Source: Streptomyces sp. AM 4-1-1 (lineage in GTDB: Bacteria; Actinomycetota; Actinomycetes; Streptomycetales; Streptomycetaceae). Taken from it: 64,000 bases of DNA. The stretch's first letter is position 1. Every line of letters begins with the position of its first letter. Of the stretch, positions 17,195 through 26,502 are shown piece after piece. Where the stretch lies: assembly GCF_029167625.1 (NCBI RefSeq), contig NZ_CP119145.1:5394001-5458000 (forward strand), in the 5' to 3' direction. Below the pieces are notes generated by a model. It was given only the letters and a program-made list of their open reading frames with translations. It was not told the DNA's origin and did no database searches. The translations under genes and the position numbers were made by a program.

Positions 17195-17869
17195 TCAACG
17201 GCTCTCGGCGACCCATCGGTAGCGCAGTTCCGGGCGCCCGACCTGTCCGTACCGGGGACTGCGCACCGCGCGGCCGGACGTCACCAGATGTTCCAGATAG
17301 CGGCGCGCGGTGATCCGGGAGATACCGAGGGTCTCGCCGGCCGTGGTGGCCGTCGCTCCGTCCGGGGCCGACCGCAGGGCCCGGGTCACCGCCTCAAGGG
17401 TCGGACCGCTCAAACCCTTCGGCAGGGTGGCGGGCCGGGGCGTCCGCAGGGCCCCGAGCGCCCGGTCGACCTCGTCCTGCCCGCTTGCCTCGCCCGCCGC
17501 CGCCCGGAACTCCGCGTAGCGCACCAGCCGGTCGCGCAGGGTGGCGAAGGTGAACGGCTTGAGGACGTACTGCACGACCCCCAGCGACACCCCTTCGCGC
17601 ACCACCGCCAGATCACGCGCCGACGTGACGGCGATGACATCGGCCGAGTGCCCCGCCGCACGCAGCGAGCGCAGCAGCCGCAACCCGTGGCCGTCGGGCA
17701 GATAGAGGTCCAGGAGCAGCAGATCGACCGGCGTACGCTCCAGCGCACGCGCCGCTTCCGCCCGTGAGTGCGCCACGGCGGCGACCTCGAACCCGGGGAC
17801 GCGTCCCACGTACAGCTGATGGGCGTCCGCCACGACCGGATCGTCCTCGACGATCAGTACCTGGATCAC
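17195..17869 (-). CDS. Response regulator, CitB/DcuR type
   Basis: Receiver plus DNA-binding protein of 224 residues. Receiver signatures: VEDD at residues 8-11 region, phosphoacceptor Asp54 in LLLDLYLPDG, and the conserved lysine in YVLKPF. The C-terminal part (about 150-215) has a helix-turn-helix, TAGETLGISRITARRYLEHL, typical of CitB/DcuR regulators of di- and tricarboxylate uptake. Start: GTG at 17869 with GAAGGAGG just before it; this GTG overlaps the kinase stop (GTGA). With the adjacent sensor kinase and the divergent dicarboxylate carrier, the system most likely induces C4-dicarboxylate transport. Confidence 0.92.
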   Translation of the reverse strand: MIQVLIVEDDPVVADAHQLYVGRVPGFEVAAVAHSRAEAARALERTPVDLLLLDLYLPDGHGLRLLRSLRAAGHSADVIAVTSARDLAVVREGVSLGVVQYVLKPFTFATLRDRLVRYAEFRAAAGEASGQDEVDRALGALRTPRPATLPKGLSGPTLEAVTRALRSAPDGATATTAGETLGISRITARRYLEHLVTSGRAVRSPRYGQVGRPELRYRWVAESR

Positions 17870-19827
17870 GCTCTCACCTCCTTCGCGGCACACGATGGCG
17901 GGGTAGGGGACGACGGGGTGCGGGCGGCCGTCGTACGGGACGACAGCGGCAGCCGGACCGTGAACCGCGCACCGCCGTCCGGTCCCTGACCGAGCGAGAC
18001 CGTGCCGCCGTTGCGGTGCGCGGCCTGCCGGACCAGGGCCAGCCCCAGTCCACGCCCGGCGCCGCGCGTCGACCAGCCGCGGTCGAACACCTCGGCGGCG
18101 TCGCCCGGGGCGATCCCGGCCCCGGTGTCCTCGACCCGCAGCAGCAGCTCGTCGGGCCCGGCGAGCGCGGTGACCGTGACCCTGGCCCGCCCGGTCCGCC
18201 CACCCGGCCCGCGCCACGCGTGTCCGGCGGCGCCCGTGGTCCCCTCGGGCGGGAGTCCGTCCGCCCCGTCCGCCCCAGCCCCGTCCGCCCCAGCCCTGAC
18301 CACCTCGGACCTGACCGCCCCAGCCCTGACCATCCCGGACCTGACCGCCCCAGCCCCGTCCACCTCGGTCCCTTCCGTCACGGCCGCGTCCGGGTACTCC
18401 TCCTCCGGGAACGGACTCTCCAGGAACCCCTCCTCCGGAAACTCCTCTTCCGCCGTCCCACCCTCCGCCGGGCCCTCCCGGCCCTCGTCCGGCAGGTGCC
18501 CGTCCGCCGCCCCGGACGCCGCCTCCACCGCGTTGTCGATGAGGTTGCCGAGGATCGTGACCAGGTCGCGCTGCGGCAGTGTCGCCGGCAGCGCCCCGTC
18601 GTCGATGAGACTGTCGTCCGCCAGGACCAGCTCCACGCCGCGCTCGTTGGCCTGGGCCGCCTTGCCCAGCAGCAGCGCGGCGAGCACCGGCTCGGCGACG
18701 GCGCCGACCACCCGGTCGGTGAGGGCCTGGGCCAGTTCCAGCTCGGCCGTCGCGAACCCGACCGCCTCCTCCGCCCGGCCCAGTTCGATCAGCGAGACGA
18801 CGGTGTGCAACCGGTTCGCCGCCTCGTGCGCCTGCGAGCGCAGCGCCCGCGTGAAGCCGCGCTCGGAGTCCAACTCGCCCGAAAGCGCCTGGAGTTCGGT
18901 GTGATCGCGCAGGGTGACGACAGTGCCGTGCCGCTCGCCGCCCACCACCGGACGGGTGTTGACCACGACCACCCGGTCCGCCGTCAGATGTACCTCGTCC
19001 ACCCGGGGTTCGCAGGCCAGCAGCGCTCCGGTCAGCGGTGCGGGCAGGCCGATTCCGGCCACCGCACGCCCGACCGCGTCCGGCCCGAGGCCCAGCAGTT
19101 CCCGCCCGGCGTCGTTGATCAGCGCGATCCGCCGCTGCCCGTCCAGCATCAGCAGTCCCTCACGCACCGCGTGCAACGTGGCCTCGTGGTAGTCGTGCAT
19201 CCGGCTCAGTTCGGTCGCGTTCATGCCGTGCGTGTGCCGTCGCAGCCGGGCGTTGACGACGTACGTACCGAGTCCGCCGAGCATCAGCGCCCCGCCCGCG
19301 ACGAGTGCGAGCGCCCCGAGCTGCCGGCGCACCTGGGTGGACACCCGCTCGACGGTGATGCCCGCGCTGACCAGACCGATGATCCGGCCACCGTCCCTGA
19401 TCGGCGTGACCACCCGGATCGACGGCCCGAGCGTGCCGGTGTACGTCTCCGTGAACGTCCCACCGTGCAGCGCCCGCGCGGTGTGTCCGAGGAAGGGCTC
19501 CCCTATCCGGTCGGCGTCCGGGTGCGTCCACCGGACCCGCGCCGGGCTCATGATCGTGACGAACGCGATCCCGGTGTCCGCCCGTACCCTCTCCGCGTAC
19601 GGCTGGAGCCGCGCCGACGGATCGGGGGAGCGGACCGCCTCCCGTACCGAAGGCGCCGCGGCCACCGCCAGCGCCGCCGCCGTGACCTGCCGGGCCGCCG
19701 TGGTCTCGGCCTGTTCGCGCCCGGACACGTACGTGAACACCGCGCACCCCGCCACCACCGCGGCGATCAGCACGACCTGCATCGCGAAGAGCTGACCGGC
19801 CAGGCTGCGGGGGCGGAGGAGACGCAT
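17866..19827 (-). CDS. Sensor histidine kinase, DcuS/CitA type, with acidic insertion in the ATPase domain
   Basis: Membrane sensor of 653 residues. TM1 is about residues 11-33, an extracytoplasmic Cache/PAS-like sensor about 40-168, TM2 about 170-192, a cytoplasmic PAS about 215-315, phosphoacceptor His334 in RSQAHEAANRLH, the N box at 426-435 (ILGNLIDNAV), and the G boxes DTGAGI at 567-572 and GRGLGLALV at 591-599. Between the N box and the first G box lie about 105 extra residues (440-545), strongly acidic and Pro/Gly-rich and then repetitive (VRSGMVRAG, VRSEVVRAG, GADGAGADGADG), where homologues have a short linker. The start at 19827 follows GGGGCGGAGGAGACGC. It probably phosphorylates the regulator encoded next to it. 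Confidence 0.9.
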   Translation of the reverse strand: MRLLRPRSLAGQLFAMQVVLIAAVVAGCAVFTYVSGREQAETTAARQVTAAALAVAAAPSVREAVRSPDPSARLQPYAERVRADTGIAFVTIMSPARVRWTHPDADRIGEPFLGHTARALHGGTFTETYTGTLGPSIRVVTPIRDGGRIIGLVSAGITVERVSTQVRRQLGALALVAGGALMLGGLGTYVVNARLRRHTHGMNATELSRMHDYHEATLHAVREGLLMLDGQRRIALINDAGRELLGLGPDAVGRAVAGIGLPAPLTGALLACEPRVDEVHLTADRVVVVNTRPVVGGERHGTVVTLRDHTELQALSGELDSERGFTRALRSQAHEAANRLHTVVSLIELGRAEEAVGFATAELELAQALTDRVVGAVAEPVLAALLLGKAAQANERGVELVLADDSLIDDGALPATLPQRDLVTILGNLIDNAVEAASGAADGHLPDEGREGPAEGGTAEEEFPEEGFLESPFPEEEYPDAAVTEGTEVDGAGAVRSGMVRAGAVRSEVVRAGADGAGADGADGLPPEGTTGAAGHAWRGPGGRTGRARVTVTALAGPDELLLRVEDTGAGIAPGDAAEVFDRGWSTRGAGRGLGLALVRQAAHRNGGTVSLGQGPDGGARFTVRLPLSSRTTAARTPSSPTPPSCAAKEVRA

Positions 19828-19909
19828 GCCCCCAGTCTGCCCGCCCGGTCGTACCGGTCGCGGTGGCCCCACCGGCCGGAACGTGTCCGCGAACTCAATG
19901 CACACAACG

Positions 19910-19923
19910 GTGACCGGCGTCAC
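19910..19923. promoter_or_regulatory. Dyad in the kinase/dicarboxylate-carrier intergenic region
   Basis: GTGAC-CGGC-GTCAC, an inverted repeat flanked on both sides by CACAAC/ACAAC, lies in the 175-bp gap between the divergent sensor kinase (start 19827) and the carrier gene (start 20003). This is where the CitB-type regulator would be expected to bind. The assignment is inference from position. Confidence 0.45.
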
Positions 19924-20002
19924 AACCAGGGAGATAGTCGCCGGGGCCCCAGGGACGGGGGAAGTGACCGGGGCGCGCCCCCGGAGAGACCGAGGAGGAC
20001 CC

Positions 20003-21355
20003 GTGGCCGCCAGGCGGGACCGCACGCACTATCTGTATCTGGCCGTGATCGGCGCCGTGGTGCTGGGCATCGTCGTGGGCTTCGCCGCCCCGGGCGTCGC
20101 GGTCGAGCTCAAGTCGGTCGGTACCGGCTTCGTGAACCTCATCAAGATGATGATCTCGCCGATCATCTTCTGCACGATCGTGCTGGGCGTCGGTTCGGTG
20201 CGCAAGGCCGCGAAGGTCGGAGCGGTCGGCGGCCTCGCACTCGGCTACTTCCTGCTGATGTCGACCGTGGCGCTGGCGATCGGACTGCTCGTCGGCAACT
20301 TCCTGGAACCGGGTCAGAGCCTCCATCTCACCGAGGCGGCCCGCGCGGCGGGGGAGAAGCAGGCGGCCGGGGCCGGTGAGTCGACCACGGACTTCCTGCT
20401 CGGCATCATCCCGACCACCATGGTCTCCGCCTTCACCACGGGTGAAGTGCTCCAGACCCTGCTGATCGCCCTGCTCGCGGGCTTCGCGCTCCAGGCCCTC
20501 GGCCCGGCGGGTGAGCCGGTCGTGCGCGGTATCGGCCACATCCAGCGCCTGGTCTTCCGCATCCTCGCGATGATCATGTGGGCGGCCCCGGTCGGCGCGT
20601 TCGGCGCGATGGCGGCGGTGGTCGGTGAGACCGGGTCGGACGCGCTGAAATCCCTCGCGATCATCATGGTCGGCTTCTACCTGACCTGCGGGCTCTTCGT
20701 CTTCGTGGTGCTCGGGACGGTGCTGCGACTCGTCGCCGGGGTGAACCTGCTGCTCCTGCTGAAGTACCTGGGCCGGGAGTTCCTGCTGATTCTCTCCACG
20801 TCCTCGTCGGAGTCCGCGCTGCCGAGGCTGATCGCGAAGATGGAACACCTCGGGGTCAGCAGGTCCGTCGCCGGTATCACCGTGCCGACCGGCTACTCCT
20901 TCAACCTCGACGGCACCGCGATCTATCTGACGATGTCCTCGCTCTTCATCGCCAACGCGATGGGCGACCCGCTGAGCGCGAGCGAGCAGATCTCCCTCCT
21001 GGTCTTCATGATCATCGCCTCGAAGGGCGCGGCGGGCGTGACCGGCGCGGGCCTCGCCACCCTCGCGGGCGGCCTCCAGTCCCACCGCCCCGACCTGGTC
21101 GACGGTGTCGGCCTGATCGTCGGCATCGACCGTTTCATGAGCGAGGCACGCGCCATGACGAACTTCGCGGGCAACGCGGTCGCCACGGTCCTGGTCGGCA
21201 CCTGGACGAAGGAGATCGACCGCGAACGCGCCGACCGGGTGCTCTCCGGAGCCCTCCCCTTCGACGAGGCCGCCCTCGACCCGGGCCACGCCCTGGCCAC
21301 CGACACCCCGGAGCCGCACGCCGACGACCGGGAGCCCACTCCGGCGAAGCTCTGA
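20003..21355 (+). CDS. Dicarboxylate:cation symporter (DctA/DAACS family)
   Basis: Secondary carrier of 450 residues in the cytoplasmic membrane, importing C4-dicarboxylates (succinate, fumarate, malate) with H+ or Na+. Family marks are the serine-rich re-entrant hairpin ILSTSSSESALPRLI (about 261-275), the conserved TM7 motif FNLDGTAIYLTMSSLFIA, and FAGNAVATVLV near the C-terminus. Eight hydrophobic segments are visible. Start: GTG at 20003, 4 bp after GAGGAGGA; the open frame upstream to 19826 lacks coding character. It is divergent from the DcuS/DcuR-like system, a classical arrangement. Substrate preference within the family is inferred from this neighbour. Confidence 0.92.
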   Translation: MAARRDRTHYLYLAVIGAVVLGIVVGFAAPGVAVELKSVGTGFVNLIKMMISPIIFCTIVLGVGSVRKAAKVGAVGGLALGYFLLMSTVALAIGLLVGNFLEPGQSLHLTEAARAAGEKQAAGAGESTTDFLLGIIPTTMVSAFTTGEVLQTLLIALLAGFALQALGPAGEPVVRGIGHIQRLVFRILAMIMWAAPVGAFGAMAAVVGETGSDALKSLAIIMVGFYLTCGLFVFVVLGTVLRLVAGVNLLLLLKYLGREFLLILSTSSSESALPRLIAKMEHLGVSRSVAGITVPTGYSFNLDGTAIYLTMSSLFIANAMGDPLSASEQISLLVFMIIASKGAAGVTGAGLATLAGGLQSHRPDLVDGVGLIVGIDRFMSEARAMTNFAGNAVATVLVGTWTKEIDRERADRVLSGALPFDEAALDPGHALATDTPEPHADDREPTPAKL

Positions 21356-21369
21356 CGCCGGACCGGGCA

Positions 21370-21417
21370 GCCGATACGGCCGGTGCGGGCCCCCCACCCC
21401 GGACCGTCCGTATCGGC
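21370..21417 (+). terminator. Hairpin after the dicarboxylate carrier gene
   Basis: Arms GCCGATACGG (21370-21379) and CCGTATCGGC (21408-21417) are perfect complements, with further partial pairing inside the loop (CCGGTG/CACCCCGG). It begins 14 bp after the stop codon. Confidence 0.75.
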
Positions 21418-21494
21418 GTTCCGGAAGGTTGTGCCGGAGCCCCGGTGCGTGTGACTGTTCGAGGCATCCGCCCGTACGACCATGTGGAAGAGGG

Positions 21495-22043
21495 ATGATG
21501 GAACAGGCCATTTCGATCAGCTGGGAGCCGGGGAAGATCGGAGCGGTGGCCGAAACGCTCGCCAGTGGATCGGACGACGACATAATCGGTCTCGAAGGTT
21601 ACGTGATCAGGGAGAGAAGCTTCTTCGGCGACATCATGCTGAGCATGGGCGGCATGGACTTCCCGTTTCCCCGCACACCGGTCCTCGATTTCATCATCTC
21701 GTGGAAGTTCTCCCTGGATGAAGTGGCACTGACGGGTGTGTCGGACGTGGGCATCATCGACAAATACCATGTCACCCGCCTCGCGTTGAGGGATTACGAG
21801 GTCGTCGCGACGTCCACCGAGACGCAGGCGACGGTCTCCGTGCCATTCGTGGAGATCCTGGCGGCGATCCTTCGGTTCACGCGGAGTGTCCTGGACGAGA
21901 TCACGCGTGAGTACCCGGATCTTTTGATGAACGACTTCATGGAGAACCTGTTCCGCGGTTCCCTCATGAGGGAGCTCGGCGAGGAGCAGTTCCTCAGGCA
22001 CAGTGCTGCCATGAAGAAGCGTTTCGGCCGCCGCACGGACTGA
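21495..22043 (+). CDS. Hypothetical protein, not recognised
   Basis: Soluble protein of 182 residues with no signal peptide or membrane segment. The start is one of the two ATGs at 21495/21498, 3-6 bp after GAGGG. It is acidic in the middle and helical at the C-terminus (EFVRSVLDEITREYPDLLMNDFMENLF-like pattern), ending in a basic tail KKRFGRR. Codon use is less GC-biased at third positions than in neighbours (e.g. ATA, TTT, GAT and AAA codons occur), suggesting more recent acquisition. Size, solubility and isolation resemble immunity or phage-defence accessory proteins, but no motif proves this. It sits alone between two terminators. Confidence 0.6.
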   Translation: MMEQAISISWEPGKIGAVAETLASGSDDDIIGLEGYVIRERSFFGDIMLSMGGMDFPFPRTPVLDFIISWKFSLDEVALTGVSDVGIIDKYHVTRLALRDYEVVATSTETQATVSVPFVEILAAILRFTRSVLDEITREYPDLLMNDFMENLFRGSLMRELGEEQFLRHSAAMKKRFGRRTD

Positions 22044-22077
22044 CCGGGGCCCCTCTTCCCAGGGGCTCCCCGAGCGC

Positions 22078-22117
22078 GGACACGCGGGTGCCCATGGATC
22101 TGGGCACCCGCGTGTCC
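22078..22117. terminator. Bidirectional terminator between the hypothetical gene and glgB
   Basis: Perfect 17-bp stem: arms 22078-22094 (GGACACGCGGGTGCCCA) and 22101-22117, with a 6-base TGGATC loop. It separates convergent genes ending at 22043 and 22143. Confidence 0.9.
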
Positions 22118-22142
22118 GTCACCCCGTCAGCCGGTCACCCCG

Positions 22143-24692
22143 TCACACCGGCCGCAGCCACACCGTCGCCAGCGGCGGCAGCGTCAGCAGCAGGCTGTCC
22201 GGTCTGCCGTGCGCCGTCACCGCTTCGGGCTTCAGCGGGCCCGGGTTGTGGACGCCGCTGCCGCCGTAGCGGACCGCGTCCGTGTTCAGCGCCTCCACCC
22301 AGGAGACCGTCCGGCCCGCCACCTCCGGGACACCGACGCGGTACTCGTGCCGCACCACGGGCGAGAAGTGCGAGAGGGCCAGCAGCGGCGAACCCTCCGC
22401 GTCGTACCGCAGGAACGCGAGCACGTTGTCCTCCGCCGCCCCGCCGTCCACCCAGTCGAAGCCCTCCGGGACGGTGTCCCGCTGCCAGAGCGCGGGCGTC
22501 GCCGCGTACACCGCGTTCAGGTCGCCGACCAGGGTCCGTACCCCCCGGTGGTCGGCCTCGGCGCCGTACGACGGGTCGAGCAGCCACCAGTCCGGGCCGT
22601 GCCCCTCCGACCACTCCGAACCCTGGGCGAACTCCTGCCCCATGAACAGGAGTTGCTTGCCCGGATGGGCCCACATGAAGCCGAGGTACGCCCGGTGGTC
22701 GGCGCGCCGCTGCCACCAGTCGCCCGGCATCTTCGTGACCAGCGCCTGCTTTCCGTGCACCACCTCGTCGTGCGAGATCGGCAGCACGTAGTTCTCGCTG
22801 TACGCGTACACCATCGAGAACGTCATCTCGTTGTGGTGGTACTTCCGGTGCACCGGCTCCTTCGACATGTACGTCAGCGAGTCGTGCATCCAGCCCATGT
22901 TCCACTTCAGCCCGAAGCCGAGCCCGCCGAAGCCGTCCGGGCCGACGTGGTGGGTGGCCCGCGTGACACCGTTCCAGGCGGTGGACTCCTCGGCGATCGT
23001 GACGACGCCCGGATTGCGCCGGTACACCGTGGCGTTCATCTCCTGGAGGAAGGCCACCGCGTCGAGGTTCTCCCGGCCGCCGTGCTCGTTCGGCGACCAC
23101 TGGCCGTCCTCGCGCGAGTAGTCCAGGTAGAGCATCGAGGCCACGGCGTCGACCCGCAGCCCGTCGACGTGGAACTCCTCGCACCAGTAAGTCGCGTTGG
23201 CCACCAGGAAGTTGCGTACCTCGGTGCGGCCGTAGTCGAACTCCAGGGTGCCCCAGTCCGGGTGCGCGGCCCGGCTCGGGTCGGAGTGCTCGTACAGCGG
23301 CCGGCCGTCGAACTCGGCGAGCGCCCAGTCGTCGCGCGGGAAGTGCGCGGGCACCCAGTCGACGATGATCCCGATCCCGGCCCGGTGCAGCGCGTCCACG
23401 AGATACCGGAAGTCGTCCGGAGTGCCCATCCGTGACGTCGGGGCGTAGAAGCCGGTGACCTGATAGCCCCAGGAGCCGCCGAACGGATGCTCCGCGACCG
23501 GCATCAACTCCAGGTGTGTGAAGCCTAGTTCGGACACGTACGCCGGGAGCTGGGCGGCCAGCTCGCGGTAGCCGAGGCCGGGGCGCCAGGACGGCAGATG
23601 CACCTCGTACACCGAGAGCGGTGCCTCGTGCACCGGCCGGTCGCCCCGGTGCGCCATCCACTCCTCGTCCCGCCACCGGTGGTGCGACGCCGTCACGATC
23701 GACGCGGTGGCCGGCGGCACCTCGGCGTGCCGGGCCATCGGATCGGCGCGCACGGTGTGCGAACCATCGGGGCGGCAGATGTCGAACTTGTACAGCGCAC
23801 CCTCCCCGACCGCGGGCAGGAACAGCTCCCACACCCCGGTCGAGCCCAGCGACCGCATCGGGAAGCCGGTGCCGTCCCAGAAGTTGAAGTCCCCGACGAC
23901 CCGCACCCCGCGCGCGTTCGGCGCCCAGACGGTGAACCGGGTGCCCGTGATCCCCTGGTGGACCATCGGCCACGCGCCGAGCGCGGTCCACAGCTCCTCG
24001 TGCCGCCCCTCACCGATCAGATGCAGGTCGAACTCGCCGAGCGCGGGCAGGAAGCGGTACGGGTCGTGGACCTCGACGTCCCCGGACCCGTAACCCACCA
24101 GCAGCGTGTACTCCGGTACGGAGGGCAGCGGCAGCACCCCGGAGAAGAGGCCGTCACCGTCCTCGCGCAGCCGGGCCCGCACCCCGTCGGCGAGCACGGT
24201 GACGGACTCGGCGCACGGGCGCAGTGCCCGCAGCAGCACCCCGCCCTCGACCGGATGCGCGCCGAGCAGACCGTGCGGGGCGTGATGCTCCCCGGCGAGC
24301 AGCCGGCCCCGGTCCGGGGCGTCGAGCGCCGGAGCGTCGAGTGCGGGGCCGTCGGGCACCGGGCCGTCGAGTAGCCGCCCCGGGCCGACCCGGGGGTCTT
24401 CGGTGTCTTCTCCCGTGCTCCTGCCTTTGGCGCCGCTCCCGGAGGGGGCGGTGGTGCGGGTCCTGGCGGTGGGGGCCCCGGGACGGCCCGGGGCGGTGGT
24501 GGTGCGGGCGGCCCCGGACGGGACCGGCTTCGGCGCGGATGCCGTGAGCGCGGTGGATGTGGTGAGCGCGACGGGTGTCGTGAGTGCGGTGGGTGTCGTG
24601 GCCGTGGTGGCTGTCGTCGGTGTGCCGGGTGTCGTGGACGGCCGGGCTTCGGTGCGCGTGGGGGACTTGCGGGACGGCTTGCGGGCGGTCAA
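22143..24692 (-). CDS. glgB: 1,4-alpha-glucan branching enzyme
   Basis: Introduces alpha-1,6 branches into alpha-glucan (GH13 subfamily 9). Residues 1-130 are a low-complexity Thr/Ala/Pro/Gly tail; CBM48-type beta domains span about 135-350; the (beta/alpha)8 domain follows. Catalytic residues by family alignment are the nucleophile Asp515 ([10 protein letters not shown]), acid/base Glu568 (TIAEEST) and Asp642 ([10 protein letters not shown]). The C-terminal beta domain ends WLRPV. Length is 849 residues, longer than E. coli GlgB (about 728) because of the N-terminal tail. Last gene of the glgE-treS-mak-glgB run, which links it to maltose-1-phosphate-derived glucan. The start at 24692 is the first ATG, but a start nearer residue 130 cannot be excluded. 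Confidence 0.93.
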   Translation of the reverse strand: MTARKPSRKSPTRTEARPSTTPGTPTTATTATTPTALTTPVALTTSTALTASAPKPVPSGAARTTTAPGRPGAPTARTRTTAPSGSGAKGRSTGEDTEDPRVGPGRLLDGPVPDGPALDAPALDAPDRGRLLAGEHHAPHGLLGAHPVEGGVLLRALRPCAESVTVLADGVRARLREDGDGLFSGVLPLPSVPEYTLLVGYGSGDVEVHDPYRFLPALGEFDLHLIGEGRHEELWTALGAWPMVHQGITGTRFTVWAPNARGVRVVGDFNFWDGTGFPMRSLGSTGVWELFLPAVGEGALYKFDICRPDGSHTVRADPMARHAEVPPATASIVTASHHRWRDEEWMAHRGDRPVHEAPLSVYEVHLPSWRPGLGYRELAAQLPAYVSELGFTHLELMPVAEHPFGGSWGYQVTGFYAPTSRMGTPDDFRYLVDALHRAGIGIIVDWVPAHFPRDDWALAEFDGRPLYEHSDPSRAAHPDWGTLEFDYGRTEVRNFLVANATYWCEEFHVDGLRVDAVASMLYLDYSREDGQWSPNEHGGRENLDAVAFLQEMNATVYRRNPGVVTIAEESTAWNGVTRATHHVGPDGFGGLGFGLKWNMGWMHDSLTYMSKEPVHRKYHHNEMTFSMVYAYSENYVLPISHDEVVHGKQALVTKMPGDWWQRRADHRAYLGFMWAHPGKQLLFMGQEFAQGSEWSEGHGPDWWLLDPSYGAEADHRGVRTLVGDLNAVYAATPALWQRDTVPEGFDWVDGGAAEDNVLAFLRYDAEGSPLLALSHFSPVVRHEYRVGVPEVAGRTVSWVEALNTDAVRYGGSGVHNPGPLKPEAVTAHGRPDSLLLTLPPLATVWLRPV

Positions 24693-24758
24693 GGGGACGG
24701 CCTCCTCCGGTGGGGGGTGAGCGGAGCGGGTGGTGGGTCGGCGAGCGGGACGCAGGTG

Positions 24759-26162
24759 TCAGTCGGCGGTGGCCGTCGCCGTGGCGGGCGCGGCGGCCAG
24801 CCGGTGGATGGCCGCCATCGGGACCGGCAGCCAGTCCGGCCGGTGCCGGGCCTCGTACAGCACCTCGTACACCGCCTTGTCGGTCTCGTGGGCGCGCAGC
24901 AGCTCCGGTTCGCCGCGCGGGTCGGAGCCGGTGGCCGCCGCGTACCCCTCGCAGTACGCGTCCCGGCAGCGGGCCGCCCACTCGGCGTTCCACGGCAGGT
25001 GCGAGCGGGCCGCGTAGTCGAACGACCGCAGCATGCCCGCGATGTCACGGACCGGCGGCCGGGGGCGGCGGCGCTCCGGAAGCGGTATGGCGGGCTCGCC
25101 CTCGAAGTCGATCAGCGACCAGAAGCCGTCCGCCGCGCGCAGCGCCTGCCCGAGGTGGAGGTCTCCGTGGACCCGCTGGGTGGCCCAGCCCCGGCCGCTC
25201 GACCCGGCCTCGGCGACCGCGTCGAACGCCGCCCGCAGACCGGGGACGTACGGCACCAGCGCGGGAACCGCCCGCGCCGCCGCCTCCAGCCGTCGTGTCA
25301 TCCCCGCCGCCAGGTCCTCGGTCTGCGACCGGCGCAGCACGGGCGTCGGCAGGGCCACCGCCAGCGCGGTGTGCACCTCCGCGGTGGCCCGCCCCAGCGC
25401 ACGGGCCTCGGGCGCGAAGTCGCCGTCCGAGGCGAGGGAGCGCAGCGCGAGCTGCCAGCCGTCCTCCGCGCCGTGCAGGAAGGGCTGGAGGACGCCCAGC
25501 GTGAGGGGTTCCCGGCCGAACGTCTCCGGGGCGGCGGCCTGGAACCACGCGACCGGCGCGGGCACCCGCCCGCACCCCTGGCCGGTCAGCGCGAGCGGCA
25601 GCTCCAGATCGGGGTTGGTGCCCGGGAAGATCCGGCGGAAGATCTTGAGGATGTACGCGTCCCCGAAGATCAGCGAGGAGTTGGACTGCTCGGTGCCGAG
25701 CGGGCGCGGGGGCAGTCCGGCGGGGATCGGCGCGGCCCGGTCGAAGCGGAGCGGGCCCAGGGTGCCGGGGGTGCGAAATCGTTCCAGCAGGAGTTCCGCC
25801 AGGCGGGGGTCGTGCAGCCCCTCGTACACCGTGCGGCCCGCCAGTGGTCCGCCGACCACCCGGCCGATCAGTGCGGGGGCCAGCCGGGGCGGCAGCACGG
25901 CGCGCACCCCGAGCAGCAGTTGGTAGCAGTCGCCCGGGGGCCGGCCGGACGGTCCGGGCTGATGGACCCGGACGAGCAGATGGAGAAGTCCCGGGCCGGC
26001 GGTGTCCGTCGGCAGTAATTCGGTCGCCGAGACCAGCGAGAACCCGGTCACCGGCTGTCCCTTGCCCGCGAACCACCGTTGCCGGGGCAGCCACGCGTAC
26101 AGCAGGGGGGCCAGTGAGGGGAGCAGGGCTTCAGGGGCCCGAGCGGATGCAGCCTCCGGCAT
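24759..26162 (-). CDS. mak: Maltokinase
   Basis: ATP-dependent kinase making alpha-maltose-1-phosphate from maltose, the donor for GlgE. It has an aminoglycoside-phosphotransferase-like fold: Lys173 in YILKIF, catalytic loop VHGDLHLGQ (residues 331-339, Asp334) and metal-binding IDFEGEP (Asp352). Length is 467 residues from the ATG at 26162 (MPEAASARA), which has AAAGGA 10 bp upstream; a start 10 codons earlier is possible. The N-terminal cap domain motif QRWFAGKG (28-35) is characteristic of mycobacterial and Streptomyces maltokinases (Pep2). It lies 66 bp before glgB and 340 bp after treS. Confidence 0.93.
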   Translation of the reverse strand: MPEAASARAPEALLPSLAPLLYAWLPRQRWFAGKGQPVTGFSLVSATELLPTDTAGPGLLHLLVRVHQPGPSGRPPGDCYQLLLGVRAVLPPRLAPALIGRVVGGPLAGRTVYEGLHDPRLAELLLERFRTPGTLGPLRFDRAAPIPAGLPPRPLGTEQSNSSLIFGDAYILKIFRRIFPGTNPDLELPLALTGQGCGRVPAPVAWFQAAAPETFGREPLTLGVLQPFLHGAEDGWQLALRSLASDGDFAPEARALGRATAEVHTALAVALPTPVLRRSQTEDLAAGMTRRLEAAARAVPALVPYVPGLRAAFDAVAEAGSSGRGWATQRVHGDLHLGQALRAADGFWSLIDFEGEPAIPLPERRRPRPPVRDIAGMLRSFDYAARSHLPWNAEWAARCRDAYCEGYAAATGSDPRGEPELLRAHETDKAVYEVLYEARHRPDWLPVPMAAIHRLAAAPATATATAD

Positions 26163-26502
26163 GGCATCGCGTCCTTTCCCCGGGCGCACCACAGGATGCG
26201 AGGAGTGTCCCGGATTTGCGGCAATGACTGTCCGGCTACGACTGTCCGGCTATGAGGTCCGGCTGTGACTCCGACCGGCTGTGACTGTCCGGCTGTGACT
26301 CTGACGGGCTGTCCGGCTGTCCGGCTGTCCGGCTGTCCGGCTGTCCGGCCGTGCGGGACAGCCGGGTGACCTGTGGTCCGTACGCGCTCGGCCCCGGGCC
26401 CGGAGAAACCCCGCCGGGCCCGGGGGCCCGGCCGGAGACCGACGGAGTGGCGCCGGACCCCCGCACGCGGCGGCGGACACCGCCCCGCGCCGGGCCCGTC
26501 CG
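26163..26502. other. 340-bp spacer between treS and mak, largely repetitive
   Basis: No gene seen. Most of it is occupied by the CTGTCCGG-type repeats at 26226-26346 described separately. The remainder (26350-26502) is GC-rich with short G/C palindromes (CCCCGGGCCCGGAG; GGGCCCGGGGGCCC at about 26391-26432) that could form a hairpin after treS. Confidence 0.5.
26226..26346. repeat. Degenerate GACTGTCCGGCT repeats ending in five exact GGCTGTCC units
   Basis: Bases 26226-26306 contain about six imperfect 13-16 bp units built on GACTGTCCGGCTA/GT. Bases 26307-26346 are five exact copies of the 8-mer GGCTGTCC. Read in all frames it encodes only repetitive peptides, so it is intergenic. It lies between treS and mak inside an otherwise compact operon. 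Confidence 0.85.

Noticed and set aside
17063..17767. Plus-strand frame starting in the AT-rich gap (MGCCSPHWRK)
   Set aside because: After about 40 codons it runs antisense through the response regulator; the short unique part has no supporting similarity I recognise.
17764..20379. An 871-codon plus-strand frame antisense to the sensor kinase
   Set aside because: Arg/Pro-rich shadow of the kinase gene, whose motifs are unambiguous on the minus strand.
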